Positions 8,185 to 13,710 of a stretch of DNA of 19,831 bases are shown here, piece by piece. Below the pieces are notes generated by a model that was not told where the DNA came from, searched no databases, and saw only the letters and a list, made by a program, of their open reading frames with translations. Both the position numbers and the translations under genes were made by a program. Source of the DNA: an uncultured Clostridia bacterium (GTDB taxonomy: Bacteria; Bacillota; Clostridia; TANB77; CAG-508); the NCBI GenBank assembly GCA_934121885.1, contig CAKOVH010000017.1:1-19831 (forward strand), in the 5' to 3' direction. Position 1 is the first letter of the stretch. Every line of letters begins with the position of its first letter.

Positions 8185-9012
8185 ATGAATGGAAAAATAT
8201 ATTTAGTAGCAACTCCAATAGGAAATTTGGAAGATATGACATTTAGAGCGATTAAAGTATTAAAAGAGGTAGATGTAATTGCAGCAGAAGATACAAGACA
8301 TACTTTAAAATTATTAAATTATTATGAAATATCTAAGCCATTAATTAGTTATCATAGACACAATGAAGATATAAAAACTGATTTTTTAATACAAAAAGTA
8401 CTTAATGGAGAAAATATTGCAATTGTAACAGATGCTGGAACACCGGGAATATCAGATCCTGGGGAAGAAATAGTAAAAGAGGCGATAAAAAATAATATAG
8501 ATATTATTCCTATACCAGGGGCTTGTGCATTAATAAATGCACTTATTGTTTCAGGATTAAACACAAAGCAATTTACTTTTTATGGTTTCTTACCATTAAA
8601 TAAAAAATTAAGAAAAAAATCTTTTGAGAAAATAAAAAAAGAAAATAAAACAATTATTATATATGAAGCACCACATAAAATAAATAAAACATTAAATGAT
8701 ATATTAGAAAATATTGGAGATATTAATTGTGTAATTGCAAAAGAATTAACTAAAATACATGAGGAATTCTTTAGGGGAAAAATCTCTGAAATTATTAATC
8801 TTTTAAATGAACCAAAAGGAGAATATATAATACTATTAGATTTAAATAAAGACGATGAAGAAGAAAACAGTGAAATTGAAAATTTGACAGAAGAAGAACA
8901 ATATGAATTTTATGAAAAACAGGGATTAAGCAAAAAAGAAATAATTAAAATTATTGCAAAAAATAAAAATGTTAATAAAAATGAAATATATCAAATGTTT
9001 ATAGATAAATAA
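8185..9012 (+). CDS. rsmI: 16S rRNA (cytidine(1402)-2'-O)-methyltransferase RsmI
   Basis: RsmI 2'-O-methylates C1402 in the decoding centre of 16S rRNA. The tetrapyrrole-methylase fold is clear: LVATPIGNLEDMT (residues 6-18), EDTRHTLKLLNYY, HRHNE, VTDAGTPGISDPGE, PIPGACALINALIVSG and FYGFLP appear in the expected order, followed by the usual C-terminal helical tail. The 275-residue length is normal. Only weak Shine-Dalgarno candidates precede ATG 8185 (GAGAGGA at the end of the upstream gene, rather far), so translation may be coupled to trmN6, whose stop is 7 bp away. It ends at a hairpin shared with convergent abrB. Confidence 0.96.
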   Translation: MNGKIYLVATPIGNLEDMTFRAIKVLKEVDVIAAEDTRHTLKLLNYYEISKPLISYHRHNEDIKTDFLIQKVLNGENIAIVTDAGTPGISDPGEEIVKEAIKNNIDIIPIPGACALINALIVSGLNTKQFTFYGFLPLNKKLRKKSFEKIKKENKTIIIYEAPHKINKTLNDILENIGDINCVIAKELTKIHEEFFRGKISEIINLLNEPKGEYIILLDLNKDDEEENSEIENLTEEEQYEFYEKQGLSKKEIIKIIAKNKNVNKNEIYQMFIDK

Positions 9013-9043
9013 AAAGAAATATCAATAAAGATATTTCTTTTTT
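9012..9043. terminator. Bidirectional terminator between rsmI and abrB
   Basis: The stem AAAAGAAATATC/GATATTTCTTTT (9012-9023/9030-9041) has loop AATAAA. The plus strand continues into more T (to 9043), and on the minus strand the stem runs into TTTTT. It lies between the converging stops at 9012 and 9060. Confidence 0.8.
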
Positions 9044-9059
9044 AGTTACATTATAATAA

Positions 9060-9311
9060 TTATTCAGATTTAAGTTCAGATATATGCTTTGAGCATTTAT
9101 CACAAACTAATTTTCCCTTGTATTCTGTTAAATCCTTTGAGTTACCACAGAATATACATGTTTGTTCATATTTTTTTAATACTATAGTTGAACCATCTAC
9201 ATATATTTCAATAGGATCCTTTTCTGCAATTCCAAATTTATTTCTTATTTCGATTGGTATAACGACTCTTCCAAGTTCATCTACTCTTCTTACAATACCT
9301 GTTGATTTCAT
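9060..9311 (-). CDS. abrB: AbrB family transition-state regulator with C-terminal zinc-ribbon-like motif
   Basis: The 83-residue protein starts with a canonical AbrB/SpoVT swapped-hairpin DNA-binding domain: STGIVRRVDELGRVVIPIEI (residues 3-22) followed by DPIEIYVDGSTIVLKKY. The C-terminal third carries two CxxC pairs (Cys52/55 and Cys70/73), likely a small zinc-binding site used in dimer or tetramer contacts. AbrB proteins repress stationary-phase and sporulation genes during growth. The gene is convergent with rsmI, as the neighbourhood in B. subtilis predicts. AAGGAGG lies upstream of ATG 9311. A Spo0A-box match sits between promoter and start (see that entry), consistent with repression by Spo0A. 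Confidence 0.92.
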   Translation of the reverse strand: MKSTGIVRRVDELGRVVIPIEIRNKFGIAEKDPIEIYVDGSTIVLKKYEQTCIFCGNSKDLTEYKGKLVCDKCSKHISELKSE

Positions 9312-9334
9312 AATATCCTCCTTAAACTACAAAA

Positions 9335-9341
9335 TTCGACA
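9335..9341 (-). promoter_or_regulatory. Spo0A box in the abrB leader
   Basis: On the minus strand the sequence TTTTGTCGAATTTT contains the exact 0A core TGTCGAA (9335-9341). It lies just downstream of the expected abrB transcription start and upstream of its Shine-Dalgarno. In B. subtilis phosphorylated Spo0A represses abrB from sites just downstream of the promoter, so position and sequence agree. A 7-mer can occur by chance in 20 kb, hence the moderate confidence. Confidence 0.65.
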
Positions 9342-9355
9342 AAAAATCTACTATT

Positions 9356-9384
9356 ATAATAACACATAATACGAAAAAAGGCAA
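9356..9384 (-). promoter_or_regulatory. Probable abrB promoter
   Basis: On the minus strand TTGCCT (9379-9384), a 17-bp spacer and TATTAT (9356-9361) fit a sigma-A promoter. An overlapping TATAAT (9353-9358) would need a 20-bp spacer. Either places the start near 9346-9349, immediately before the Spo0A box. Confidence 0.5.
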
Positions 9385-9483
9385 CCATAAACTTGAAAAA
9401 ATTTACAATTTTTTAAATAAATAATAAAAAGAATAAAAAATAATAAATAGAATAATATGTACTAGTCTGAAAGGAGCAATTAT

Positions 9484-10062
9484 ATGTTAAATATTATATG
9501 GCCAGTTTTTATAATAATATCTTTTGTATACGCATTAGCTACTGGAAAAGTAAATGAAGTTAATAATGGAATTTTCGAATCTACAAAAAGTGCAGTTGAA
9601 CTTTCGATTACATTTTTAGGAACAATTTGTTTATGGAATGGAATAATGGAAATTGTAAAAAAAACAACGCTAATGAATAAACTTACTAAATTATTATATC
9701 CAGCAATGAAATTTCTTTTTCCAGATTTAAAAGATAATGAGCAAGCAAGAGCTGAAATATCTATGAATATAATTGCAAATGTACTTGGACTTGGAAATGC
9801 TGCCACACCTCTTGGGTTAAAGGCAATGAAAACAATGCAAAAGGATAATAAGAAAAAAGATACATTATCTAACGCAATGGCAATGTTTATTGTACTAAAT
9901 ACAGCTTCACTGCAATTAATTCCAACAAATGTTATAGCAATTAGAACATCACTTGGTTCTCAAAATGCCACACAAATTATATTTCCAGTATGGGGAGCAA
10001 CCGTTGTTGCAGCTATTGTAGGAATTATTGCAACTAAAATTATTATAAACAAAATAAAATAA
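9484..10062 (+). CDS. spmA: Spore maturation protein SpmA
   Basis: This is an integral membrane protein of the nucleoside-recognition (Gate) family that works with SpmB in dehydrating the spore core. Diagnostic stretches are the N-terminal hydrophobic segment (residues 1-20), FLGTICLWNGIMEI (about 40-53), the loop FPDLKDNEQARAEISMNIIANVLGLGNAATPLGLKAM (about 79-115) and the segment MFIVLNTASLQLIPTNVIAIR. The 192-residue length is normal. AAAGGAGC precedes ATG 9484. It is transcribed with spmB, whose start is 45 bp downstream. Confidence 0.95.
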   Translation: MLNIIWPVFIIISFVYALATGKVNEVNNGIFESTKSAVELSITFLGTICLWNGIMEIVKKTTLMNKLTKLLYPAMKFLFPDLKDNEQARAEISMNIIANVLGLGNAATPLGLKAMKTMQKDNKKKDTLSNAMAMFIVLNTASLQLIPTNVIAIRTSLGSQNATQIIFPVWGATVVAAIVGIIATKIIINKIK

Positions 10063-10067
10063 TTATA

Positions 10068-10107
10068 GAGGGGAGATTATGATATTTAAAATATCATAAA
10101 AGAATAA
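10068..10107 (+). promoter_or_regulatory. Structured spmB leader: distant Shine-Dalgarno plus hairpin and six-codon mini-ORF
   Basis: A strong Shine-Dalgarno GAGGGGAG (10068-10075) is 32 bases upstream of the spmB ATG, and nothing nearer resembles a ribosome site. Between them lies a 10-bp hairpin: TTATGATATT (10077-10086), loop TAA, AATATCATAA (10090-10099). If folded, the Shine-Dalgarno is effectively 9 bases from ATG 10108, an ideal spacing. The same stretch also encodes a mini-ORF, ATG 10079 to TAA 10097-10099 (MIFKIS). The earlier in-frame codon of spmB, 10105-10107, is TAA, so spmB cannot start further upstream. Confidence 0.6.
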
Positions 10108-10629
10108 ATGATAAATTATATTTCTGCTGCTGCAATTCCTGTTATTATTCTATTAATTATAGTATTTGGATTAATAGAGAAAAAACAAGTATATGACATA
10201 TTTTTAGATGGAGCAAAAGAGGGAATAGAGATAGTATTTAAAATGTTCCCAACATTAATTGGAATATTTATTGCTGTTGGAGCATTAAGAAGTTCTGGAA
10301 TTATAGATTTAATTGTAAATATTATAAAACCTATAACAGTTATTTTTAAAATACCAAGTGAAATTATGCCACTTGCATTATTAAGACCTATATCTGGTAG
10401 TGCATCTATGGCTGTTGCTGTAGATATTTTAAAAACATATGGCGTGGATAGTTTTATAGGACTTGTTGCATCAACAATTATGGGTTCAACAGAAACAACT
10501 TTTTACACAATTGCAATATACACAAGTTGTGTTGGAATAAAGAAAACAAGGGGAATACTGCTTGCAGCATTACTTGCGGATTTTACAGGAATGATTACAT
10601 CTGTCATAATATGGCAAATTTTGTCGTAA
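10108..10629 (+). CDS. spmB: Spore maturation protein SpmB
   Basis: This is the partner of SpmA and an integral membrane protein of the same Gate family (173 residues). Diagnostic features are the N-terminal hydrophobic segment AIPVIILLIIVFGLIE (residues 8-23), DGAKEGIEIVFKMFPTLIGIF, LRPISGSASMAVAVDIL (about 93-109) and the conserved loop STIMGSTETTFYTIAIYTSCVGIKKTR. The start is fixed at ATG 10108 by an upstream in-frame TAA and by alignment to the family N terminus. It has no close Shine-Dalgarno; see the leader entry for how it may be translated. No terminator is visible directly after its stop. Confidence 0.95.
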   Translation: MINYISAAAIPVIILLIIVFGLIEKKQVYDIFLDGAKEGIEIVFKMFPTLIGIFIAVGALRSSGIIDLIVNIIKPITVIFKIPSEIMPLALLRPISGSASMAVAVDILKTYGVDSFIGLVASTIMGSTETTFYTIAIYTSCVGIKKTRGILLAALLADFTGMITSVIIWQILS

Positions 10630-10637
10630 AGTTTTTG

Positions 10638-10666
10638 TTGACAAAGATAAATAATGGTATTAAAAT
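10638..10666 (+). promoter_or_regulatory. Strong sigma-A-type promoter downstream of spmB
   Basis: TTGACA (10638-10643), a 17-bp spacer and TAAAAT (10661-10666) form a near-consensus promoter nine bases after the spmB stop, pointing into a region without a conventional gene. Transcription would start near 10673, upstream of a 33-codon hydrophobic ORF and the structured element at 10827-11014. Confidence 0.68.
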
Positions 10667-10706
10667 AAAAAACATAAATTAATTCATTCAATAAAGAAGG
10701 TTAATT

Positions 10707-10808
10707 ATGTTTTTTTTAATCATATTAATTTTTTCAATCTTATTTATTTCAATAAGAAAAATGATCCACAAAATTTTAATAAAAGAAATAATTAAAAAAA
10801 TTAAGTAA
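10707..10808 (+). CDS. Possible small membrane peptide, 33 residues
   Basis: ATG 10707 to TAA 10808 encodes a peptide with a hydrophobic N-terminal half (MFFLIILIFSILFISI, residues 1-16) and a strongly basic C-terminal half (RKMIHKILIKEIIKKIK). GAAGG (10696-10700) is six bases upstream, and the near-consensus promoter at 10638-10666 would make a short leader of about 35 bases. The layout, one membrane helix then a basic tail, resembles type I toxin peptides and other small membrane proteins, but no family is recognised. A/T-rich DNA often mimics hydrophobic peptides, so expression evidence would decide. Confidence 0.45.
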   Translation: MFFLIILIFSILFISIRKMIHKILIKEIIKKIK

Positions 10809-10819
10809 AATTTATGTTT

Positions 10820-10936
10820 TTAATCTTGTAGAGGAAAATAAAACTTTATATTATTTTGCCCCCGAAAGCAAAATTTAAAAAAATAAATAATTAAAGAAAG
10901 GAAAATTACAATTAATTTGATAAAAATTTTTGTCAC
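10820..10936 (-). CDS. Speculative small hydrophobic peptide, 38 residues, GTG start
   Basis: On the minus strand GTG 10936 to TAA 10820 encodes a peptide with a hydrophobic segment (IFIKLIVIFLSLIIYFFKF, residues 4-22). AAGGAG (10947-10952) lies ten bases upstream. The GTG overlaps an ATG that is immediately followed by TGA (ATGTGA). It overlaps the structured element at 10827-11014 and ends 12 bp from the convergent 33-codon ORF. It could equally be a by-product of that structure, so confidence is low. Confidence 0.22.
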   Translation of the reverse strand: MTKIFIKLIVIFLSLIIYFFKFCFRGQNNIKFYFPLQD

Positions 10937-11014
10937 ATCTACTTGTCTCCTTAGATTTTTATACCTAAATTAATATAAAAAATATCCCCAAATATTTTCA
11001 AATTTTCCTCTACA
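10827..11014. other. Structured intergenic element with 13-bp terminal inverted repeat
   Basis: TGTAGAGGAAAAT (10827-10839) is perfectly complementary to 11002-11014. Inside lie three hairpins. The first is ATTTTGC/GCAAAAT (10853-10859/10868-10874) with loop CCCCGAAA. The second is a two-part stem (10911-10918 with 10967-10974, and 10920-10927 with 10955-10962) with a 27-base loop containing TCTCCTT. The third is AAAATAT/ATATTTT (10979-10985/10992-10998) with loop CCCCAA. Together they would fold as a multi-branched RNA about 188 bases long. On the plus strand all three loops are C-rich; on the minus strand they are G-rich. It fills the gap between spmB and rlmH, with no known RNA family recognised. 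A small ncRNA, the rlmH 3' untranslated region or a tiny mobile element are the options. Confidence 0.45.
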
Positions 11015-11035
11015 TTCAATATAAATAATTTAATA

Positions 11036-11518
11036 TTAGCGATGATAAGTTTCATTATTGGATATTTTAAATGCTCTAAAAAGCTGTTCTAATAAAAATA
11101 CACGAATCAATTGATGTGGAAAAGTCATTTTTGAAAAGCATATTAATTCATTAGATTTTTTTAATAATTCGTCCGACATACCAAGCGTTCCACCAATTAT
11201 AAAAGTTATATTACTTGAGTCATTTAATGCAATACTCTCAATTTTTTTCGAAAATTCTTCTGAGGAAAATTGCTTTCCTTTTAAATCTAAACAAATAACA
11301 TAACTATCTCTTTTAATATGAGATAAAATATGATTACTTTCAATCTGTTTTATATTTTGGGCTAATTTATCATTTAAATTATTTGGAACTTGTTCATCAG
11401 AAATTTCAGTTATAGTTAAAGAACAATATTTAGAAAGTCGTTTGCTATATTCTGCAACGGCATCTTTTAAATACTGTTCTTTTATTTTCCCTACGCAAAT
11501 TATATCAATATGTAACAT
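11036..11518 (-). CDS. rlmH: 23S rRNA (pseudouridine(1915)-N3)-methyltransferase RlmH
   Basis: RlmH is a small SPOUT-fold enzyme that methylates pseudouridine 1915 in helix 69 of 23S rRNA. The 160-residue protein shows the family N terminus (DIICVGKIKEQYLKDAVAEY, residues 4-23), the SAM-binding FIIGGTLGMSDELL and the C-terminal knot MTFPHQLIRVFLLEQLFRAFKI ending NETYHR. Length and both ends are intact. GGAGG precedes ATG 11518. It lies 15 bp after the yycJ-like gene; yycJ and rlmH (yydA) are also neighbours in B. subtilis. Confidence 0.96.
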   Translation of the reverse strand: MLHIDIICVGKIKEQYLKDAVAEYSKRLSKYCSLTITEISDEQVPNNLNDKLAQNIKQIESNHILSHIKRDSYVICLDLKGKQFSSEEFSKKIESIALNDSSNITFIIGGTLGMSDELLKKSNELICFSKMTFPHQLIRVFLLEQLFRAFKISNNETYHR

Positions 11519-11533
11519 TTTTCCTCCAATATT

Positions 11534-12328
11534 TTAAGCACCTAAATCAATTATAGGGCTTGGAGCAATTCTACTAGCTACTCCTATATTAATTTTATTT
11601 TCATCAAATTTATTTTCAATTAATTCTTCAACTACGGTTTTGTAAGCAAGTTCTGGAAAATTATTTTCTTTACTTAAATGACCAAGCATAGCATTGCTAA
11701 GTCCAGAGTATATAAGATGTGATATTGTTTTTCCAGCATCTGAATTTGCTAAATGACCATTTGGACCAGATATTCTTTCTTTTAGTAGGTATGGATATTT
11801 TGAGCATTTTAATATATTTGGGTCATAGTTTGCTTCTAATAGTAAAAAAGAACTATCTTCTAATTTATGAATAATATCAGAAGTCATATGACCTATATCT
11901 GTTGCAATACTAATTTTCTTATCTTTATAAAAAAAGTTAAAGCCACAAGGATCTGCAGCATCATGTGGAATTTTAAAAGCCTCAACTTTTATATCTCCAA
12001 CTTCAAAACATTCATTGGTATTAAAATATTTTTTATTGCTGTTATCAATTTTTGAGCTTTGATCTTCCATAGCATCCCATGTATTTGAGTTAGCATAAAC
12101 TGGAATATTATTTTTTTTAGAAAGAGTGCCTAATCCCTTTACATGGTCAGTATGTTCATGTGTAACTAAAATTACATCTATTTCATTTGGCTCTATATTA
12201 AGTGTAGATAAAGCTTCAGTAATTTTTTTAGCACTTTCTCCTGCATCAATTAATATTTTAGTATTAGAAGTCTGAAGTAATAAACTATTTCCAGAACTTC
12301 CACTATATAAACTACAAAATTTAAACAT
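11534..12328 (-). CDS. walJ: MBL-fold metallo-hydrolase, YycJ/WalJ family
   Basis: This is a metallo-beta-lactamase-fold hydrolase (264 residues) of the YycJ/WalJ family, linked in Bacillus and relatives to cell-wall/DNA maintenance functions; its exact reaction is not settled. The metal-binding signature HEHTDH is at residues 57-62, with further ligands His122 (KIPHDAADP), Asp144 (ATDIGH) and a C-terminal GHLSKENN histidine. The N terminus FCSLYSGSSGNSLLL is diagnostic for this subfamily. AAGGA lies just upstream of ATG 12328, inside the end of murA. It is the middle gene of murA-walJ-rlmH, with 13- and 15-bp gaps. The genes walR/walK are not in the window. Confidence 0.88.
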   Translation of the reverse strand: MFKFCSLYSGSSGNSLLLQTSNTKILIDAGESAKKITEALSTLNIEPNEIDVILVTHEHTDHVKGLGTLSKKNNIPVYANSNTWDAMEDQSSKIDNSNKKYFNTNECFEVGDIKVEAFKIPHDAADPCGFNFFYKDKKISIATDIGHMTSDIIHKLEDSSFLLLEANYDPNILKCSKYPYLLKERISGPNGHLANSDAGKTISHLIYSGLSNAMLGHLSKENNFPELAYKTVVEELIENKFDENKINIGVASRIAPSPIIDLGA

Positions 12329-12341
12329 TTTTATGTCCTTA

Positions 12342-13601
12342 CTACTCAGAAACTCTTTTTATATCTGCTCCAAGATTTCTGAACTTTTCTTCTATATTTT
12401 CGTATCCTCTATCAATATGTTCAATATTATATAATTCAGTTTGACCATTTGCAACAACACCAGCAATAATTAAAGCAGCTCCGGCACGTAAATCTGTTGC
12501 ATACACAGGTGCACCAGTTAAACCTTTAACACCTTCAAAAACAGCAGTTTTGCCTTGTGCTGTAATATGTGCTCCCATTTTGTTTAATTCATTTGTATAT
12601 TGAAATCTTGATTCCCAAATACTTTCGTTAATAATGCTTGTACCATCTGCTAAAGATAAAACAACGCCCATTTGTGGTTGCATATCAGTTGGAAAACCAG
12701 GATATGGCAATGTTTTTACGTTAGCTTTTGAAGGTCTTTTATTGCACCATACTCTAATAGAGTCGCCAAAGTCTTCAACATTTCCACCAACTTCAAAAAT
12801 TTTAGCAGTTATACAGTCTAAATGCTCTGGTATACAGTTATGGATAAAAATATCTCCTTTTGTTGCAACTGCTGCAAGCATAAATGTTCCAGCTTCTATT
12901 TGATCTGGAACAACTGAATAAGATCCAGAAGTTTTTAAGCTCTTAACTCCATTAATTTTTATAACATCAGTTCCAGCACCACGGATATCAGCTCCCATGG
13001 TATTTAAGAAGTTTGCAACATCAACAATATGAGGTTCTTTTGCAGCATTATCAATAGTTGTAGTACCTTCTGCTAACACACTTGCAAGCATTACATTAAT
13101 TGTTGCACCAACAGATACAACATCCATATAAATAGATGTTCCAACTAATTTCTTTGCTTTTGCAGAAATTTTTCCTTGAGATACTTCTACTTTTGCACCT
13201 AATGCTTCAAATCCCTTTATATGTTGATCTATCGGTCTTGCACCTAAATTACATCCACCAGGAAGCCCAACTTCTATATTTCCACATCTTCCAAGCATTG
13301 AGCCTATTAAATAGTATGAAGCTCTAAATTTACTTGTCATATCAAGTGGTGCTTTAGAACAATTAATATTTGTAGTATTAATTGTAATTTCGTGTTCAGA
13401 ATTCCATGTTATTACAGCACCAAATTCTTCTAATATATTACAAATTATTTTTACATCACTTATATTTGGTAAATTATCAATTTTACAAATTCCATTTATT
13501 AATAAGGTTGCAGGTAAAATGGCAACTGCTGCATTTTTTGCACCGCCAATAACTACATCACCTTTTAATTTTGTTCCGCCTTTTATTACTAGTTTTTCCA
13601 A
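12342..13601 (-). CDS. murA: UDP-N-acetylglucosamine 1-carboxyvinyltransferase (MurA)
   Basis: MurA transfers enolpyruvate from PEP to UDP-GlcNAc, the first committed step of peptidoglycan synthesis, and is the fosfomycin target. In the 419-residue protein Lys22-Asn23 (GGAKNAA) and the active-site Cys117 in PGGCNLGARPIDQHIKG are intact, so the typical fosfomycin-sensitive cysteine is present. PDQIEAGTFM and the C-terminal DLRAGAALIIAG / HIDRGYENIEEKF motifs are also present. The start is a TTG at 13601 with GGGGGT seven bases upstream; no in-frame ATG or GTG fits the family N terminus (EKLVIKGGTKLKG). It probably heads an operon with walJ and rlmH. Low-GC Firmicutes often have two MurA paralogues; which one this is cannot be decided here. 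Confidence 0.96.
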   Translation of the reverse strand: MEKLVIKGGTKLKGDVVIGGAKNAAVAILPATLLINGICKIDNLPNISDVKIICNILEEFGAVITWNSEHEITINTTNINCSKAPLDMTSKFRASYYLIGSMLGRCGNIEVGLPGGCNLGARPIDQHIKGFEALGAKVEVSQGKISAKAKKLVGTSIYMDVVSVGATINVMLASVLAEGTTTIDNAAKEPHIVDVANFLNTMGADIRGAGTDVIKINGVKSLKTSGSYSVVPDQIEAGTFMLAAVATKGDIFIHNCIPEHLDCITAKIFEVGGNVEDFGDSIRVWCNKRPSKANVKTLPYPGFPTDMQPQMGVVLSLADGTSIINESIWESRFQYTNELNKMGAHITAQGKTAVFEGVKGLTGAPVYATDLRAGAALIIAGVVANGQTELYNIEHIDRGYENIEEKFRNLGADIKRVSE

Positions 13602-13638
13602 GTTACTACCCCCAAGAGAATTATTTTTATTTTAATTA

Positions 13639-13671
13639 AAGGTAGAGTTTAAAACACATAAACTCTACCTT
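13639..13671 (-). terminator. Perfect 12-bp hairpin between spoIIR and murA
   Basis: AAGGTAGAGTTT (13639-13650) pairs perfectly with AAACTCTACCTT (13660-13671) around a nine-base loop. On the minus strand it is followed by TTTAATTAAAATA, a poor U-tract. It may terminate spoIIR, or, since the candidate murA promoter would start transcription at about 13667, form a 5' stem on the murA mRNA. Confidence 0.5.
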
Positions 13672-13673
13672 AT

Positions 13674-13702
13674 TATATATCACATAATAATTTAAAATTC
13701 AA
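13674..13702 (-). promoter_or_regulatory. Candidate promoter of the murA operon
   Basis: On the minus strand TTGAAT (13697-13702) and TATATA (13674-13679) are separated by 17 bp that end in TGA, giving an extended -10 (TGnTATATA). It lies just after the spoIIR stop and would start transcription inside or just before the 13639-13671 hairpin. Confidence 0.5.
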
Positions 13703-13710
13703 TAGGAGAA

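Noticed and set aside
9421..9483. Possible sigma-E or sigma-G promoter upstream of spmA.
   Set aside because: GAATA-like and ATA-like boxes are present but none has both elements at proper spacing; the sequence is too A/T-rich to choose.
10853..10874. Hairpin ATTTTGC/GCAAAAT considered as an intrinsic terminator of the small 33-codon ORF.
   Set aside because: It is followed by an A-rich, not T-rich, stretch on the plus strand, and on the minus strand there is no U-run either.
10827..11014. Structured element considered as 6S RNA because its length is near 190 bases.
   Set aside because: The arms do not form a single long rod with a central bubble; the internal hairpins are asymmetric and no 6S consensus is seen.
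12634..12903. Plus-strand open frames inside murA, and similar opposite-strand frames within the other large genes.
   Set aside because: They lie wholly inside well-recognised genes, lack Shine-Dalgarno sequences and show no family resemblance.
11036..13601. walRK two-component operon, expected because walJ is present.
   Set aside because: No response regulator or histidine kinase is encoded in the window; murA occupies the upstream position.
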